Assembly: GCA_050260095.1 (NCBI GenBank)
Contig: JBLNBQ010000097.1
Coordinates: 1-16,406, forward strand
Direction: 5' to 3'
Source of the DNA: JBLNBQ01 sp050260095
Lineage (GTDB): Bacteria > Bacillota > UBA5301 > DYFA01
Length of the DNA: 16,406 nucleotides
The notes under the pieces were generated by a model, which was not told where the DNA came from, ran no database searches, and saw only the letters and a list, made by a program, of their open reading frames with translations. The position numbers were made by a program, and so were the translations under genes. Every line of letters starts with the position of its first letter. Positions within the stretch are counted from its first letter, which is position 1. Shown here piece after piece: positions 1 through 7,374 of this stretch.

Positions 1-2
1 AG

Positions 3-68
3 TCCTTGCTGGGCGAGGTTGCGGCTGGGGAAGAGGAACCCGGCGACCAGGGGGGTGGTCGTCCATGA
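3..68 (+). CDS. C-terminal tail of an upstream gene (partial)
   Basis: The third forward frame is open from the window edge to a TGA at 66-68 and would encode a short acidic, Gly-rich tail ending GGGRP. The stop overlaps the ATG of the diguanylate cyclase in an ATGA junction, and the same 4-nt junction recurs further down this operon, which is the main reason to believe it. Only 21 codons are visible, so the product cannot be identified. The first frame is also open up to a stop at 70-72, so the frame choice is an inference. Confidence 0.4.
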   Translation, partial: SLLGEVAAGEEEPGDQGGGRP

Positions 69-1468
69 CTGAGAAGGGCCGGCGGGAGGGCTGGCTGACC
101 TGGGTGGCGCTGCTTTCCTTCTACGGCGCACTCTGGGCGCTTTTCCGGTTCTGGGGAGAATTCGAAAACTCGCTCTTCTTTGCGGCGGTCTTGCCCGTGC
201 TCGGGCTGGGTGTTCAGCACGGGAGGCGGGTGGCCCTCCTTCACGCTCTCCTGGCTTCGGCCCAGGCCTGGCTGCTTGGCGCCCTGCATCCCTTCCGGGT
301 GTGGACGCTCGTGGCGACCGTTCAGACGGTGGTCTTCCTCTTGGCGGCGTGGATGGCGGGCACGGCCCGTTCCCGCCTGCACTCGGCGGCGGAGCGGAGG
401 TCGGCGCAGGCTGAGGAAGCCGCGGCTTTGGCGGAGGAACTGAAGGAGAAAGTCGGCCAACTCAATGCGGAGGTCAACAAGAGCATCTTCGACATCTTGG
501 CCATCTACGAGTTCACCACAGTTCTGGGGAGTACGCTCCACCTCAACGAGATCTTCAACATGATGGTGGACACCATCATGCGGGTCGTCCGCTACGACGC
601 CTGCTACCTGGCCCTCCTCGAAGAAGACGGCAGCTTCTCGGTGAAGGTCTCCCGGGCGTTCACTGCTGAGCAGCTCCAGCAGTTCGCCAAGGCCCGCCTC
701 GGCGAGGGGATCACCGGGCGCGTCGTGCAGACCGCCCAACCGCTGATCGTGCCGGACCTTCAGGTTCAGCCCTGGACCGATGCCTATCAATCCGTCCCCT
801 ACCGTTCGTTGCTCTCCCTTCCGTTGGTCATCCAGGGTGGCGCCATTGGCGTTCTTAACCTGTTCAAGCGGGAAGTGGACGCCTTCACCCAGGACGATCT
901 ACGGGTGCTGTTCATCGTGGCCAACCAGTGCGCCTTCGCGGTTCAAAACGGCAAACTCTATGAGGAGATGGCCAAGCTGGCCATCACCGACGGGCTGACC
1001 GGGCTCTACAACCACCGCTATTTTTACTCCTGCATCGAGGAGGCGGTGGACCGGGCGAACCGGACGAACCGGCCGGTGTCCATGATCATGGTGGACGCGG
1101 ACAAGTTCAAGTCCGTCAACGACCAGTACGGCCACCGTCGGGGCGACGCGGTGCTGCAAAGCATCGCGGGCCTGATCTCCCAGAGCGTGCGGGAGACCGA
1201 CCTGGTCGCCCGCTACGGCGGCGAGGAGTTCGCGGTGATCCTGCCCGACACCGGGCCGCGCGAGGCGCTGGCCGTGGCCCTCCGCATCCACCAGACGGTG
1301 GAGTCACACGATTTCGACGGCCTGCGCCTGACGGTCAGCATCGGGGTGGCGACTTACCCCTCCGACGAGGTCCGCAGCAAGGACGAGTTGGTCAGCCGGG
1401 CCGACGAATTCGCGTACCAGGCCAAGGAGACGGGCCGCAACCGCATCTGCTGTGAGGAGGTGCACTGA
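65..1468 (+). CDS. Membrane-anchored GAF-GGDEF diguanylate cyclase
   Basis: Predicted to make cyclic di-GMP from two GTP at the inner face of the membrane. The N-terminus has about four hydrophobic segments (residues ~11-30, 35-50, 56-74, 79-99), then an Ala/Glu-rich probable coiled coil (~103-138), a GAF-type sensor domain (~145-297) and a GGDEF domain (~303-462). The active-site loop is GGEEF at 385-389, a catalytically competent variant. An RxxD inhibitory site (RETD, 376-379) lies exactly five residues before it, so product feedback inhibition is expected. No EAL or HD-GYP domain is present. The ATG at 65 follows an AGGGGGG Shine-Dalgarno and overlaps the upstream stop. The stop overlaps the next start (TGATG, 1466-1470), which implies translational coupling to the DnaD-like gene. 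The GAF ligand is unknown. Confidence 0.9.
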   Translation: MTEKGRREGWLTWVALLSFYGALWALFRFWGEFENSLFFAAVLPVLGLGVQHGRRVALLHALLASAQAWLLGALHPFRVWTLVATVQTVVFLLAAWMAGTARSRLHSAAERRSAQAEEAAALAEELKEKVGQLNAEVNKSIFDILAIYEFTTVLGSTLHLNEIFNMMVDTIMRVVRYDACYLALLEEDGSFSVKVSRAFTAEQLQQFAKARLGEGITGRVVQTAQPLIVPDLQVQPWTDAYQSVPYRSLLSLPLVIQGGAIGVLNLFKREVDAFTQDDLRVLFIVANQCAFAVQNGKLYEEMAKLAITDGLTGLYNHRYFYSCIEEAVDRANRTNRPVSMIMVDADKFKSVNDQYGHRRGDAVLQSIAGLISQSVRETDLVARYGGEEFAVILPDTGPREALAVALRIHQTVESHDFDGLRLTVSIGVATYPSDEVRSKDELVSRADEFAYQAKETGRNRICCEEVH

Positions 1469-2379
1469 TGGCGCCAAGCGAAGCCGCAGGCCCGCCGGGC
1501 TTTCTGACGACCGGCACCGCCGCGCTCCTGGCCGAGGCGCCTGCGCCACCTGCACCCCTTGCGCCGGCGGCCGCGGGCACCCTGGCGGCCCGGCTCCATC
1601 AGGAACTGCTGCGCCGGCTGGAAGCGGGGGAGACCCGGCTCTGGCCGGACGACCTGTCCGTCCTGGGGGCTGACCACGACGGGCTGGCCGAGGCCTTCCG
1701 CGAACTGCGCCGCACCAACTTGCTCGACTGGGAGGCTGGTACCCCCTACCTCTACTTGGGGCGGGCCAGCGCCGGGCCGGTTCCCGCGCCGGAGGCGCCC
1801 GAGTTTGGCTTGGCCGAGGCGGTGCGGGTCTTGGAAGAAGCCACTGGCAAGATGGTGAACCCGCTCCTCCAACCTCGCCTGCAGGAATGGTTGGCGACCC
1901 TGGGTCAGCAGGAGTTCCTCGATGTGGTGGGTCTGTGCCGGGAGCGCGGGCCCTGCGACTACCGGCGGCTCGCCTTCGAACTGGACAAGGCCATGAACCG
2001 CCGGAGGCGCGTGAGCGAGTTCGGCGCCGTGATGGGCCTGGGTGTAGTCCCGTCCGGGGCCGGGCAGCCTGGTACGGGCGCCGGCCCGGTTACCCCGGAA
2101 CCCCTGGCCAATGCCTCGGCCTATGAACCGGTTCCCCCTGAGCGCGTCGAGGAATGGGTGAAGGCGCACCCCGAGCTTTACGCAACCGCAGCGCCGCCGC
2201 CGGCGACGGGCGGCTGGGCGGCGGCGCAGGCGAGCGCCTACGACCGGGTCAGTGCGGAGCAGGTCAAACGCTGGGTGGAGGCGTTTCCCGAAGTGTACGA
2301 GCCCTTCTTCCGGGAATACAGCCGTTTGGTCAGGCTGACCAACGGCCCCTTCCGCCGGAAAGCGCCCCGAGTCCGCTGA
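1468..2379 (+). CDS. DnaD-like winged-helix protein, possible helicase loader
   Basis: This 303-residue protein is not a family I recognise with certainty. Residues ~38-98 look like a winged helix (helices around ARLHQELLRRLEAG and GLAEAFRELRRTNLL, then a short beta wing ending PYLYLG). Residues ~115-180 resemble the DnaD/DnaB_2 C-terminal domain (EEATGKMVNPLLQPRLQEWL, then a basic helix MNRRRR). DnaD-family proteins load DnaB helicase in low-GC Gram-positives, and this gene sits 11 nt upstream of a dnaB-type helicase, so loader or primosome function is a reasonable inference. A linker rich in Pro/Gly/Ala leads to two copies of a motif ASAYxxVxxExVxxWVxAxPExY (216-238 and 255-277). The start is set by GAGGAGG at 1454-1460 and overlap with the upstream stop. 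DnaD assignment rests on pattern reading only; an unrelated wHTH regulator is the alternative. Confidence 0.6.
   Translation: MAPSEAAGPPGFLTTGTAALLAEAPAPPAPLAPAAAGTLAARLHQELLRRLEAGETRLWPDDLSVLGADHDGLAEAFRELRRTNLLDWEAGTPYLYLGRASAGPVPAPEAPEFGLAEAVRVLEEATGKMVNPLLQPRLQEWLATLGQQEFLDVVGLCRERGPCDYRRLAFELDKAMNRRRRVSEFGAVMGLGVVPSGAGQPGTGAGPVTPEPLANASAYEPVPPERVEEWVKAHPELYATAAPPPATGGWAAAQASAYDRVSAEQVKRWVEAFPEVYEPFFREYSRLVRLTNGPFRRKAPRVR
2113..2298 (+). repeat. Protein-level tandem repeat (2 x 23 residues)
   Basis: Codons 216-238 (2113-2181) and 255-277 (2230-2298) of the DnaD-like gene encode two similar segments, ASAYEPVPPERVEEWVKAHP and ASAYDRVSAEQVKRWVEAFP, each followed by E-(L/V)-Y. They are offset by 39 residues and joined by an Ala/Pro/Gly linker. 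The conserved Tyr, Trp and Pro-Glu suggest a small folded helical module or peptide motif used twice, perhaps for binding DNA or a partner protein. Function is unknown. Confidence 0.8.
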
Positions 2380-2390
2380 GGAGGTAAAGC

Positions 2391-3800
2391 ATGGCCAGTC
2401 GCAAGCCCAGCGCTGCCGAGGAGCAGTTTGCGCCCGTTCCCCACGACCTGGAAGGCGAGCGGCGCATCCTGGGGATCGTCATCAGGCACCCGCGCAGCAT
2501 CGACGCGTGCATCGACAAGCTGCGCGAGCATCACTTTTACGATGCCGCCCACCGGATCATCTTCCGGGTGATCCAGCGGCTGTACAACGAGACCGGGCGG
2601 ATCTCCTACACGCAGGTCTACAACACGCTCACCCGGGAGAACCTCCTGCTTAACCCCAAGGAGGTCCTCCTCAGCCTGACCGAGTCCTTCGTCTCGCGGG
2701 CCGAGCTCATGCCCAGCGTAGAGTCGGTGATCGACGCCTACGCCCGCCGGCGCCTGTTGGAGGCGGCCCAGTCCATTGAGGAACTGGTCTACCGGGAGGG
2801 CGGCGCTTCGACCCAGTCTCTTCAGGCCCGGGCCCAGGAACTGATCTTCCAGGCCACCCGGATCGACACTGCCGAGGACGATGCCAAACCGCTCAGCAAG
2901 GTGTTGCTCGAGGTGCACAAGCACTTCGAGGAGCGCAAAGAGGGCAAGATCGACGCCTTCGGCCTGCCGGTCATGTACCCGCGGATCGATGGCATCACGC
3001 AGGGCTTCAAGAAGAAGGATCTGATCATCCTCGCCGGGTGCCCGTCGATGGGAAAGACCAGCCTGGCGTTGAACATGGCGGTCAACGTGGCCATGCGGAA
3101 CAAGCCCGTCCTCATCTTCTCGCTGGAGATGGACAACGAGCAGATCGGCGACCGGCTGGTGCTGGGCGAATGTTTCCGGCTCCGCAAACCGAACGGCGAG
3201 TTCGAGGTGACCTCGCACGAGTACCAAGTACCGCGCGACCTGGATGACGAGAAATCGGAGAAGATCGACTCGATCTTCAACGACCTCTATTCGCTTCCGA
3301 TCTACATGATCGACAAGCGAGGCCTGTCGGTCTCCGACATCAAGGCCAAAGCGCGCAAGGTGGCCGTGGACCTGGCGAGCAAGGGACAGACCCTCTCTTT
3401 GATCGTCATCGACTACCTCCAACTCATCACGCAGGCTTCGTCGGGCAAGAGCGACAAGAGTTGGGCTCTCGTGGTGGGGGAGATCGTGCGGGAGATCCGG
3501 GAACTCGCCGGCGAGTTGGACCTGCCCATCATCCTGCTCTCGCAGCTTAACCGGAGCGTGGAGCAGCGGCCAGACCGGCGCCCGCAGCTCTCCGACCTGC
3601 GCGACTCCGGGAACATCGAGGAGTTTGCCGATGTGGTCATGTTCATCTACCGCCGCGAGTACTACTTCCGGGACGAGCCGGAGGCCAAGGGGAAGGCCGA
3701 AGTGATCATCGCGAAGAACCGGAAGGGCAAGACCAACACGGCCGAACTCGGGTTTATCCCGGAATTCACCCGTTTCGTTGAGTTGGCCCCCGAGGAGTGA
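2391..3800 (+). CDS. dnaB: DnaB-type replicative DNA helicase (divergent)
   Basis: Hexameric 5'-3' helicase expected to unwind the replication fork using ATP. The N-terminal domain (~14-125) begins with the usual PHDLEGERRILG motif. The RecA-like C-terminal ATPase domain carries Walker A GCPSMGKTS (216-224; family norm GRPSMGKT), the H1a motif FSLEM (243-247), Walker B LIVIDYLQL (337-345), H3 LLSQLNRSVEQR (382-393), H4 around SDLRDSGNIEEFADVVMFIY (401-420) and the arginine-finger segment AKNRKGKT (441-448). Length of 469 residues is typical. Oddities: GNIEEFAD replaces the common G(A/S)IEQDAD, and residues ~252-300 between H1a and Walker B are longer and unlike the usual sequence. The ATG follows GAGGAGG. 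In Bacillus the helicase gene lies near purA, which is about 7.5 kb away here. Confidence 0.92.
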   Translation: MASRKPSAAEEQFAPVPHDLEGERRILGIVIRHPRSIDACIDKLREHHFYDAAHRIIFRVIQRLYNETGRISYTQVYNTLTRENLLLNPKEVLLSLTESFVSRAELMPSVESVIDAYARRRLLEAAQSIEELVYREGGASTQSLQARAQELIFQATRIDTAEDDAKPLSKVLLEVHKHFEERKEGKIDAFGLPVMYPRIDGITQGFKKKDLIILAGCPSMGKTSLALNMAVNVAMRNKPVLIFSLEMDNEQIGDRLVLGECFRLRKPNGEFEVTSHEYQVPRDLDDEKSEKIDSIFNDLYSLPIYMIDKRGLSVSDIKAKARKVAVDLASKGQTLSLIVIDYLQLITQASSGKSDKSWALVVGEIVREIRELAGELDLPIILLSQLNRSVEQRPDRRPQLSDLRDSGNIEEFADVVMFIYRREYYFRDEPEAKGKAEVIIAKNRKGKTNTAELGFIPEFTRFVELAPEE

Positions 3801-3805
3801 CGGCT

Positions 3806-4048
3806 ATGCCGCTCTATGATCAAGACGGACGGCTGCGTATACTCTTTGCCGATGCGTATGGCACGCTCCTCCGCCAGGGCCGGATCACGTCGGCCCAGGC
3901 GGAGGCGGTGCAAGACCTGGTCGACCGGCTGGAAGAGCTTCCGCCCGCCGACCTCATCGCACGGCTGCGTGCGCTCTTCCCGGAGTGGAAGGGCCAGCCT
4001 CAGGCAGGGGAGGGACCAGCTCCGGCCGGCCCGGGGCGACCAGCATGA
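3806..4048 (+). CDS. Small helical protein of unknown function (80 aa)
   Basis: I do not recognise this protein. It opens MPLYDQDGRLRILFADAYGT, continues with a charged helical stretch rich in Glu, Arg and Leu, and ends in a Pro/Gly/Ala tail. It has no signal peptide, membrane segment or cysteine. An in-frame GTG at 3797 overlaps the helicase stop, but the ATG at 3806 has the better-spaced GAGGAG (3792-3797), so I use it. The stop overlaps the next ATG (ATGA, 4045-4048), so it is probably translated coupled to the radical SAM gene. Operon position and the matched overlap are the evidence that it is real. Confidence 0.65.
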   Translation: MPLYDQDGRLRILFADAYGTLLRQGRITSAQAEAVQDLVDRLEELPPADLIARLRALFPEWKGQPQAGEGPAPAGPGRPA

Positions 4049-4662
4049 ACCCAACGCTCGCGTATCCGTTTCACGGAGCGCTCTACTTGAACCTGACCAA
4101 CCGCTGTCAGAATGACTGCACCTTCTGCCTGCGGCGTCACCACGAAGGCGTGGGCGGCCACCGTCTTTGGCTGGCGGAAGAGCCCTCGGCGGCGGAGGTG
4201 CTGGCGGCGGTGGGCGACCCCCGTCCGTTCCGGGAAATCGTGTTCTGCGGTTTCGGCGAGCCCCTTCTGAGGGTGGAGGTCGTCGCCGAGGTGGCGGCCG
4301 CGCTCAAAGCCCGGGCCTCCAGGGAAGGCTATCCACTGCGAATCCGGGTGGACACCAACGGCCTCGCCAACGCCGTCCACGGCCGAAACGTCCTGCCGGA
4401 GCTGGCGGGGCTGGTCGATGCAGTCTCCATCAGCCTCAACGCGCCCACGGCCGAACAGTACGAGCGCCTGTGCCGTCCCACCGTGCCTGGGGCGTACGCC
4501 GCGCTCCTCGACTTCATCCGGGAGGCGGTGGCGTGCTTGCCCGAGGTTACGCTCACTGCGGTGGCTGTGCCGGGAGTGGATCTCGAGGCCTGCCGGCGGT
4601 TGGCCGAGCGTCTGGGAGCTGGGTTCCGGGTTCGCGGTCTCATCGGCGAAGATGCCGAGTGA
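4045..4662 (+). CDS. Radical SAM protein, TatD-associated type
   Basis: A short (205 aa) radical SAM protein with the cluster-binding motif CQNDCTFC (C21, C25, C28), a CGFGEP segment (68-73) equivalent to the SAM-binding GGEP motif, and DTNG at 103-106. The opening GALYLNLTNRC and following HHEGVGGHRLWL match my memory of the TatD-linked radical SAM family (TIGR04038), whose substrate is not known to me. Members normally adjoin or are fused to tatD, but no tatD is in this window. A longer start at 3985 lies inside the upstream gene and is rejected; the ATG at 4045 overlaps its stop and places the Cys motif at the usual distance from the N-terminus. Length is that of a minimal radical SAM core with no auxiliary cluster domain. 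Confidence 0.8.
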   Translation: MNPTLAYPFHGALYLNLTNRCQNDCTFCLRRHHEGVGGHRLWLAEEPSAAEVLAAVGDPRPFREIVFCGFGEPLLRVEVVAEVAAALKARASREGYPLRIRVDTNGLANAVHGRNVLPELAGLVDAVSISLNAPTAEQYERLCRPTVPGAYAALLDFIREAVACLPEVTLTAVAVPGVDLEACRRLAERLGAGFRVRGLIGEDAE

Positions 4663-4816
4663 CGGGCTTCAGAAGCCCTCAGCGGCCGTCAGCCCCCAGA
4701 ATCCGGCGTCACCAAAGGATAGGTCCGGATTGCGGGCGGATGGAAGAGTGTAATTATCGTTCCGCTTCCGGTATACTAATACAGACAAGGAAGATGACCC
4801 CTAAGGAGTTGGTGGA
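4663..4816 (+). promoter_or_regulatory. Intergenic hairpin and candidate promoter for the YabE-like gene
   Basis: A small hairpin (GGGCTT at 4664-4669, AAGCCC at 4673-4678) follows the radical SAM stop at once but lacks a T tract, so it is at best a weak or Rho-assisted end. A near-consensus -10 element TATACT lies at 4772-4777, 40 nt before the start codon. No good -35 is visible at 16-18 nt spacing. AAGGAG at 4803-4808 is the ribosome binding site. Confidence 0.4.
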
Positions 4817-5881
4817 ATGGTAGGCACCATTCCGGACGCAGGAACGGGCCGTGGGGCGCGGGAAAAGGCTCGCCACCTGGCCAAGGTTCCGGCTCCGAAG
4901 TGGCGGGCCGGCTTGGTAGCTCTCCTGGTTCTTATCCTTGGTCTTGCCGGTACAGCCTTCATCATGACGCGTAAGACCGTCACCCTCACGGTGGATGGGC
5001 AGACCCGCACGATAGTCACCCACCGCCAGACGGTCCGCACCTTTCTGGGTGCGCAGCGCGTCAGTCTCGGCCAAGCCGACGAAGTCTTGCCCAGTCTCGA
5101 CACCAAGCTGACCCGGACTGCCACGGTCGTGGTCCACCGGGCCGTGCCTGTGACCGTCACCGTCGACGGGAAGACTGTCTCTCTGCTCACGCCCAAACAG
5201 ACCGTGAAGGAGGCCCTGGCCGCTTCGGGAGTCAGTCTCGGCAAACTCGACCGGACTGAGCCGGGTCTCTCCGCACCCGTGACCGCGGGGCTCGCCATCG
5301 TCGTCCACCGGGTGGTGGAACAGGACAAGATCGAGCAGCAAGTTCTCCCCTATCAGGTTCTACGGCGCCAGGATCCCGATCTGGAACGGGGCCAGACCCG
5401 CATCGTAAAGGCGGGCGTGAAGGGGCTCAAGGAACGGACCATCCGGATTCGCCTGGAAGACGGCAAACTCATCTCGCGCACGCTGGTGGCCGAACGGGTG
5501 GTCAGGCAGCCGGCAGCCGAGTTGGTGGCGGTTGGCACGAAGAAGGTCGTCCGTACGCTACGCACCTCCCGTGGCGCCATCTACCGGTACACGGAGCGGC
5601 GCACCATGGTGGCCACCGCCTATGATCCCGGCCCCAAGTCGAATGGACCCTCCGCCACCGGTTACACTTACCTTGGCCTCAAGGCGGGGTACGGCATCGT
5701 GGCGGTCGACCCCCGGGTGATCCCGCTGCGGAGCCGGCTGTACATCCCCGGGTACGGCGAGGCGCTGGCCGGCGACACCGGCGGGGCCATCAAAGGCAAT
5801 CGCATCGACTTGGGCTTCAACACCTATGAAGAAGCGATGGACTTTGGACGGCGAAAGGTCGACGTCTATATCCTCGAGTAA
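4817..5881 (+). CDS. yabE: YabE-like G5 and 3D domain cell-wall protein
   Basis: Predicted exported peptidoglycan-remodelling protein of the YabE/resuscitation-factor-like type. A basic cytoplasmic N-terminus precedes one hydrophobic segment (~31-50), a signal anchor or signal peptide without an obvious cleavage site. Then come two DUF348 repeats (~53-108 and ~111-166), a G5 domain (~172-240), and a C-terminal 3D domain (~262-354) with the three conserved aspartates D298, D320 and D331 that form the lytic-transglycosylase-like centre. The ATG is placed by AAGGAG 8 nt upstream. In Bacillus yabE is followed by rnmV then rsmA; here rsmA follows within a few bases and rnmV is missing. Expected to be co-transcribed with rsmA. 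Confidence 0.9.
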   Translation: MVGTIPDAGTGRGAREKARHLAKVPAPKWRAGLVALLVLILGLAGTAFIMTRKTVTLTVDGQTRTIVTHRQTVRTFLGAQRVSLGQADEVLPSLDTKLTRTATVVVHRAVPVTVTVDGKTVSLLTPKQTVKEALAASGVSLGKLDRTEPGLSAPVTAGLAIVVHRVVEQDKIEQQVLPYQVLRRQDPDLERGQTRIVKAGVKGLKERTIRIRLEDGKLISRTLVAERVVRQPAAELVAVGTKKVVRTLRTSRGAIYRYTERRTMVATAYDPGPKSNGPSATGYTYLGLKAGYGIVAVDPRVIPLRSRLYIPGYGEALAGDTGGAIKGNRIDLGFNTYEEAMDFGRRKVDVYILE

Positions 5882-5885
5882 CGCC

Positions 5886-6761
5886 GTGCAAGGTGAGAAG
5901 CTGACCCGTCCCAGCGTGGTGGCGGGACTGCTCGAACGCCACGGGATCCGCCCCCGGAAGCGCTTCGGGCAGAACTTTCTCATCGACGAGAACATCCTCG
6001 GCAAGATCACCGCGGCCGCTGAACTATCCCCTGGCGACCGGGTGCTCGAAGTCGGTCCCGGGCTGGGGACGCTCACCGCGGCCTTGGCGGCTCAGGCAGG
6101 CGAAGTGGTCGCGGTCGAGATCGATCGCGACCTGTTCGTCATCCTGCAGGAGACGGTCGGCGGGTTGCCCAACGTCCGCCTGATCCAAGGGGATATCCTG
6201 GACCTTTCGGTCGAGACACTCTGGCCCGACCCGCAGGCGCCGTACAAACTCGTCGCCAACCTGCCTTACTACATCACGACCCCGGTGCTGTTCAAGTTTC
6301 TTCTGGCCGATCGTCCTTGGCGGCGGATGGTCTTCATGGTCCAGCGCGAGGTGGCCGACCGGTTCGTGGCGGCTCCCGGCACCAAAGCCTACGGCGCGCT
6401 GTCCGTCCTGGTCCGCCTGTCCGCGGAGGCGGAGTTGGTTACCAGCGTCCCCCGGACCGCCTTCTATCCGGCGCCCGAAGTGGGTTCGGCCGTCGTGGCC
6501 CTGCGGTCGCGAGCCGCGCTGCTGCCGCCAGGGGTGAGCCGGACCTTCTTCTTCGGGGTCGTGCGGGCCGGGTTCGCCCACCGGCGGAAAACCCTCAGCA
6601 ACTCGCTGTCGGGCGCAGGGTACCCGGCGGCCGCGGTCGCCGAGGCCCTGGAGGCGGCGGGGATCGACGGGCGCCGCAGAGGGGAGACCCTGAGCCTGGA
6701 GGAGTACCTGGCGCTCGCACACGGTCTCGCCGGCCGCGTCCTGTCGCCGTCCGGAGTTTGA
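5886..6761 (+). CDS. rsmA: 16S rRNA dimethyladenosine transferase
   Basis: RsmA/KsgA dimethylates two adjacent adenosines in the 3'-terminal hairpin of 16S rRNA using SAM, a late check in 30S assembly. Visible motifs are RFGQNFLID (26-34), the SAM-binding loop VLEVGPGLGTLT (53-64), the acidic GDILDL (102-107), the catalytic NLPYYITTP (125-133), and FYPAPEVGS (193-201). Total 291 residues, normal for the family. The reading frame is open back to 5826 inside the YabE-like gene, but the first start after that stop is GTG 5886, which I choose. Its Shine-Dalgarno is poor, so translation may depend on coupling to the upstream gene. A CTG at 5901 after AAGGTGAG is a less likely alternative. Confidence 0.92.
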   Translation: MQGEKLTRPSVVAGLLERHGIRPRKRFGQNFLIDENILGKITAAAELSPGDRVLEVGPGLGTLTAALAAQAGEVVAVEIDRDLFVILQETVGGLPNVRLIQGDILDLSVETLWPDPQAPYKLVANLPYYITTPVLFKFLLADRPWRRMVFMVQREVADRFVAAPGTKAYGALSVLVRLSAEAELVTSVPRTAFYPAPEVGSAVVALRSRAALLPPGVSRTFFFGVVRAGFAHRRKTLSNSLSGAGYPAAAVAEALEAAGIDGRRRGETLSLEEYLALAHGLAGRVLSPSGV

Positions 6762-6787
6762 GAGCAGACAGCCAAGTCAAGTATAAT
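6758..6787 (+). promoter_or_regulatory. Sigma-A-type promoter of the YkuK-family gene
   Basis: A -35 TTGAGA (6758-6763) overlaps the rsmA stop codon, and a perfect -10 TATAAT lies at 6782-6787 after an 18-nt spacer. Transcription should begin near 6794, downstream of the apparent ATG at 6786, which argues that the real start codon is further in. Confidence 0.75.
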
Positions 6788-6839
6788 GATAGCTGAGGCG
6801 GTTTTGCTCGATGCCGCCAGCCGGAAAGAAGGCGGCCCC

Positions 6840-7322
6840 TTGACCGAGAGGCTGGAGTTCGTCAGTCCCAGCAAAGGACGGCTCACGTTCGACCGGTTGT
6901 TCCAGGACATCGTCGACTACATGCGGCAGGACCCCGGCGCCCGCTATCGCCTGATCATCGGCACCGACTCCCAGCTGCGGGAGGAGGTCTGTTTCGTCAC
7001 GGCGGTGATCATCCATCGGACCGGGAAGGGTGGGCGCTACTACTACTCCCGGGAGTTTTCCCATTCCGTGCGGAGCCTGAGGCAGCGCATCTTCTACGAG
7101 ACGGCCCGAAGTCTCGACGTGGCGGGAAGGTTGGCCGAGCGGCTGGCCGAGAGCGGACACGACGACCTCGACATCGAGATTCATCTCGACGTGGGCGAAA
7201 ACGGGCCGAGCCGCGAACTGATCCGGGATGTGGTCGGCATGGTCTCAGGCAGCGGGTTCGAAGTCTTCATCAAGCCGAATTCGTACGGCGCCTCCAAAGT
7301 CGCAGACAAGTACACCAAGTGA
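6840..7322 (+). CDS. YkuK-family RNase H-fold protein
   Basis: Conserved Bacillota protein of the YkuK family (DUF458, ribonuclease H-like fold). Substrate is unknown; nuclease activity is an inference from the fold. Conserved acidic motifs are IGTDSQ (40-45, D43), IHLDVGENGPSR (114-125, D117) and the C-terminal SYGASKVADKYTK (148-160, D156). From a TTG at 6840 it is 160 residues, close to the ~170 I recall for Bacillus YkuK. A longer frame opens with ATG 6786, but that codon lies inside the -10 box and the extra 18 residues do not look like the family. AAGAAGG at 6826-6832 sits 7 nt before the TTG, so I take TTG as the start. Confidence 0.82.
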   Translation: MTERLEFVSPSKGRLTFDRLFQDIVDYMRQDPGARYRLIIGTDSQLREEVCFVTAVIIHRTGKGGRYYYSREFSHSVRSLRQRIFYETARSLDVAGRLAERLAESGHDDLDIEIHLDVGENGPSRELIRDVVGMVSGSGFEVFIKPNSYGASKVADKYTK

Positions 7323-7374
7323 GCGCCACGCCTGCCCTATCCTCATACAATGGAGGAAGAGGGGAGGCGTCGAC

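Noticed and set aside
2238..3422. 394-codon minus-strand frame across the helicase gene
   Set aside because: Antisense shadow of a well-supported DnaB-type gene; no family motifs and no ribosome binding site.
7341..7355. A promoter for the amidase gene (TACAAT at 7345-7350)
   Set aside because: The -10-like box has no recognisable -35 at 16-18 nt, and its position between closely spaced genes is equally explained by read-through from the YkuK-family promoter.
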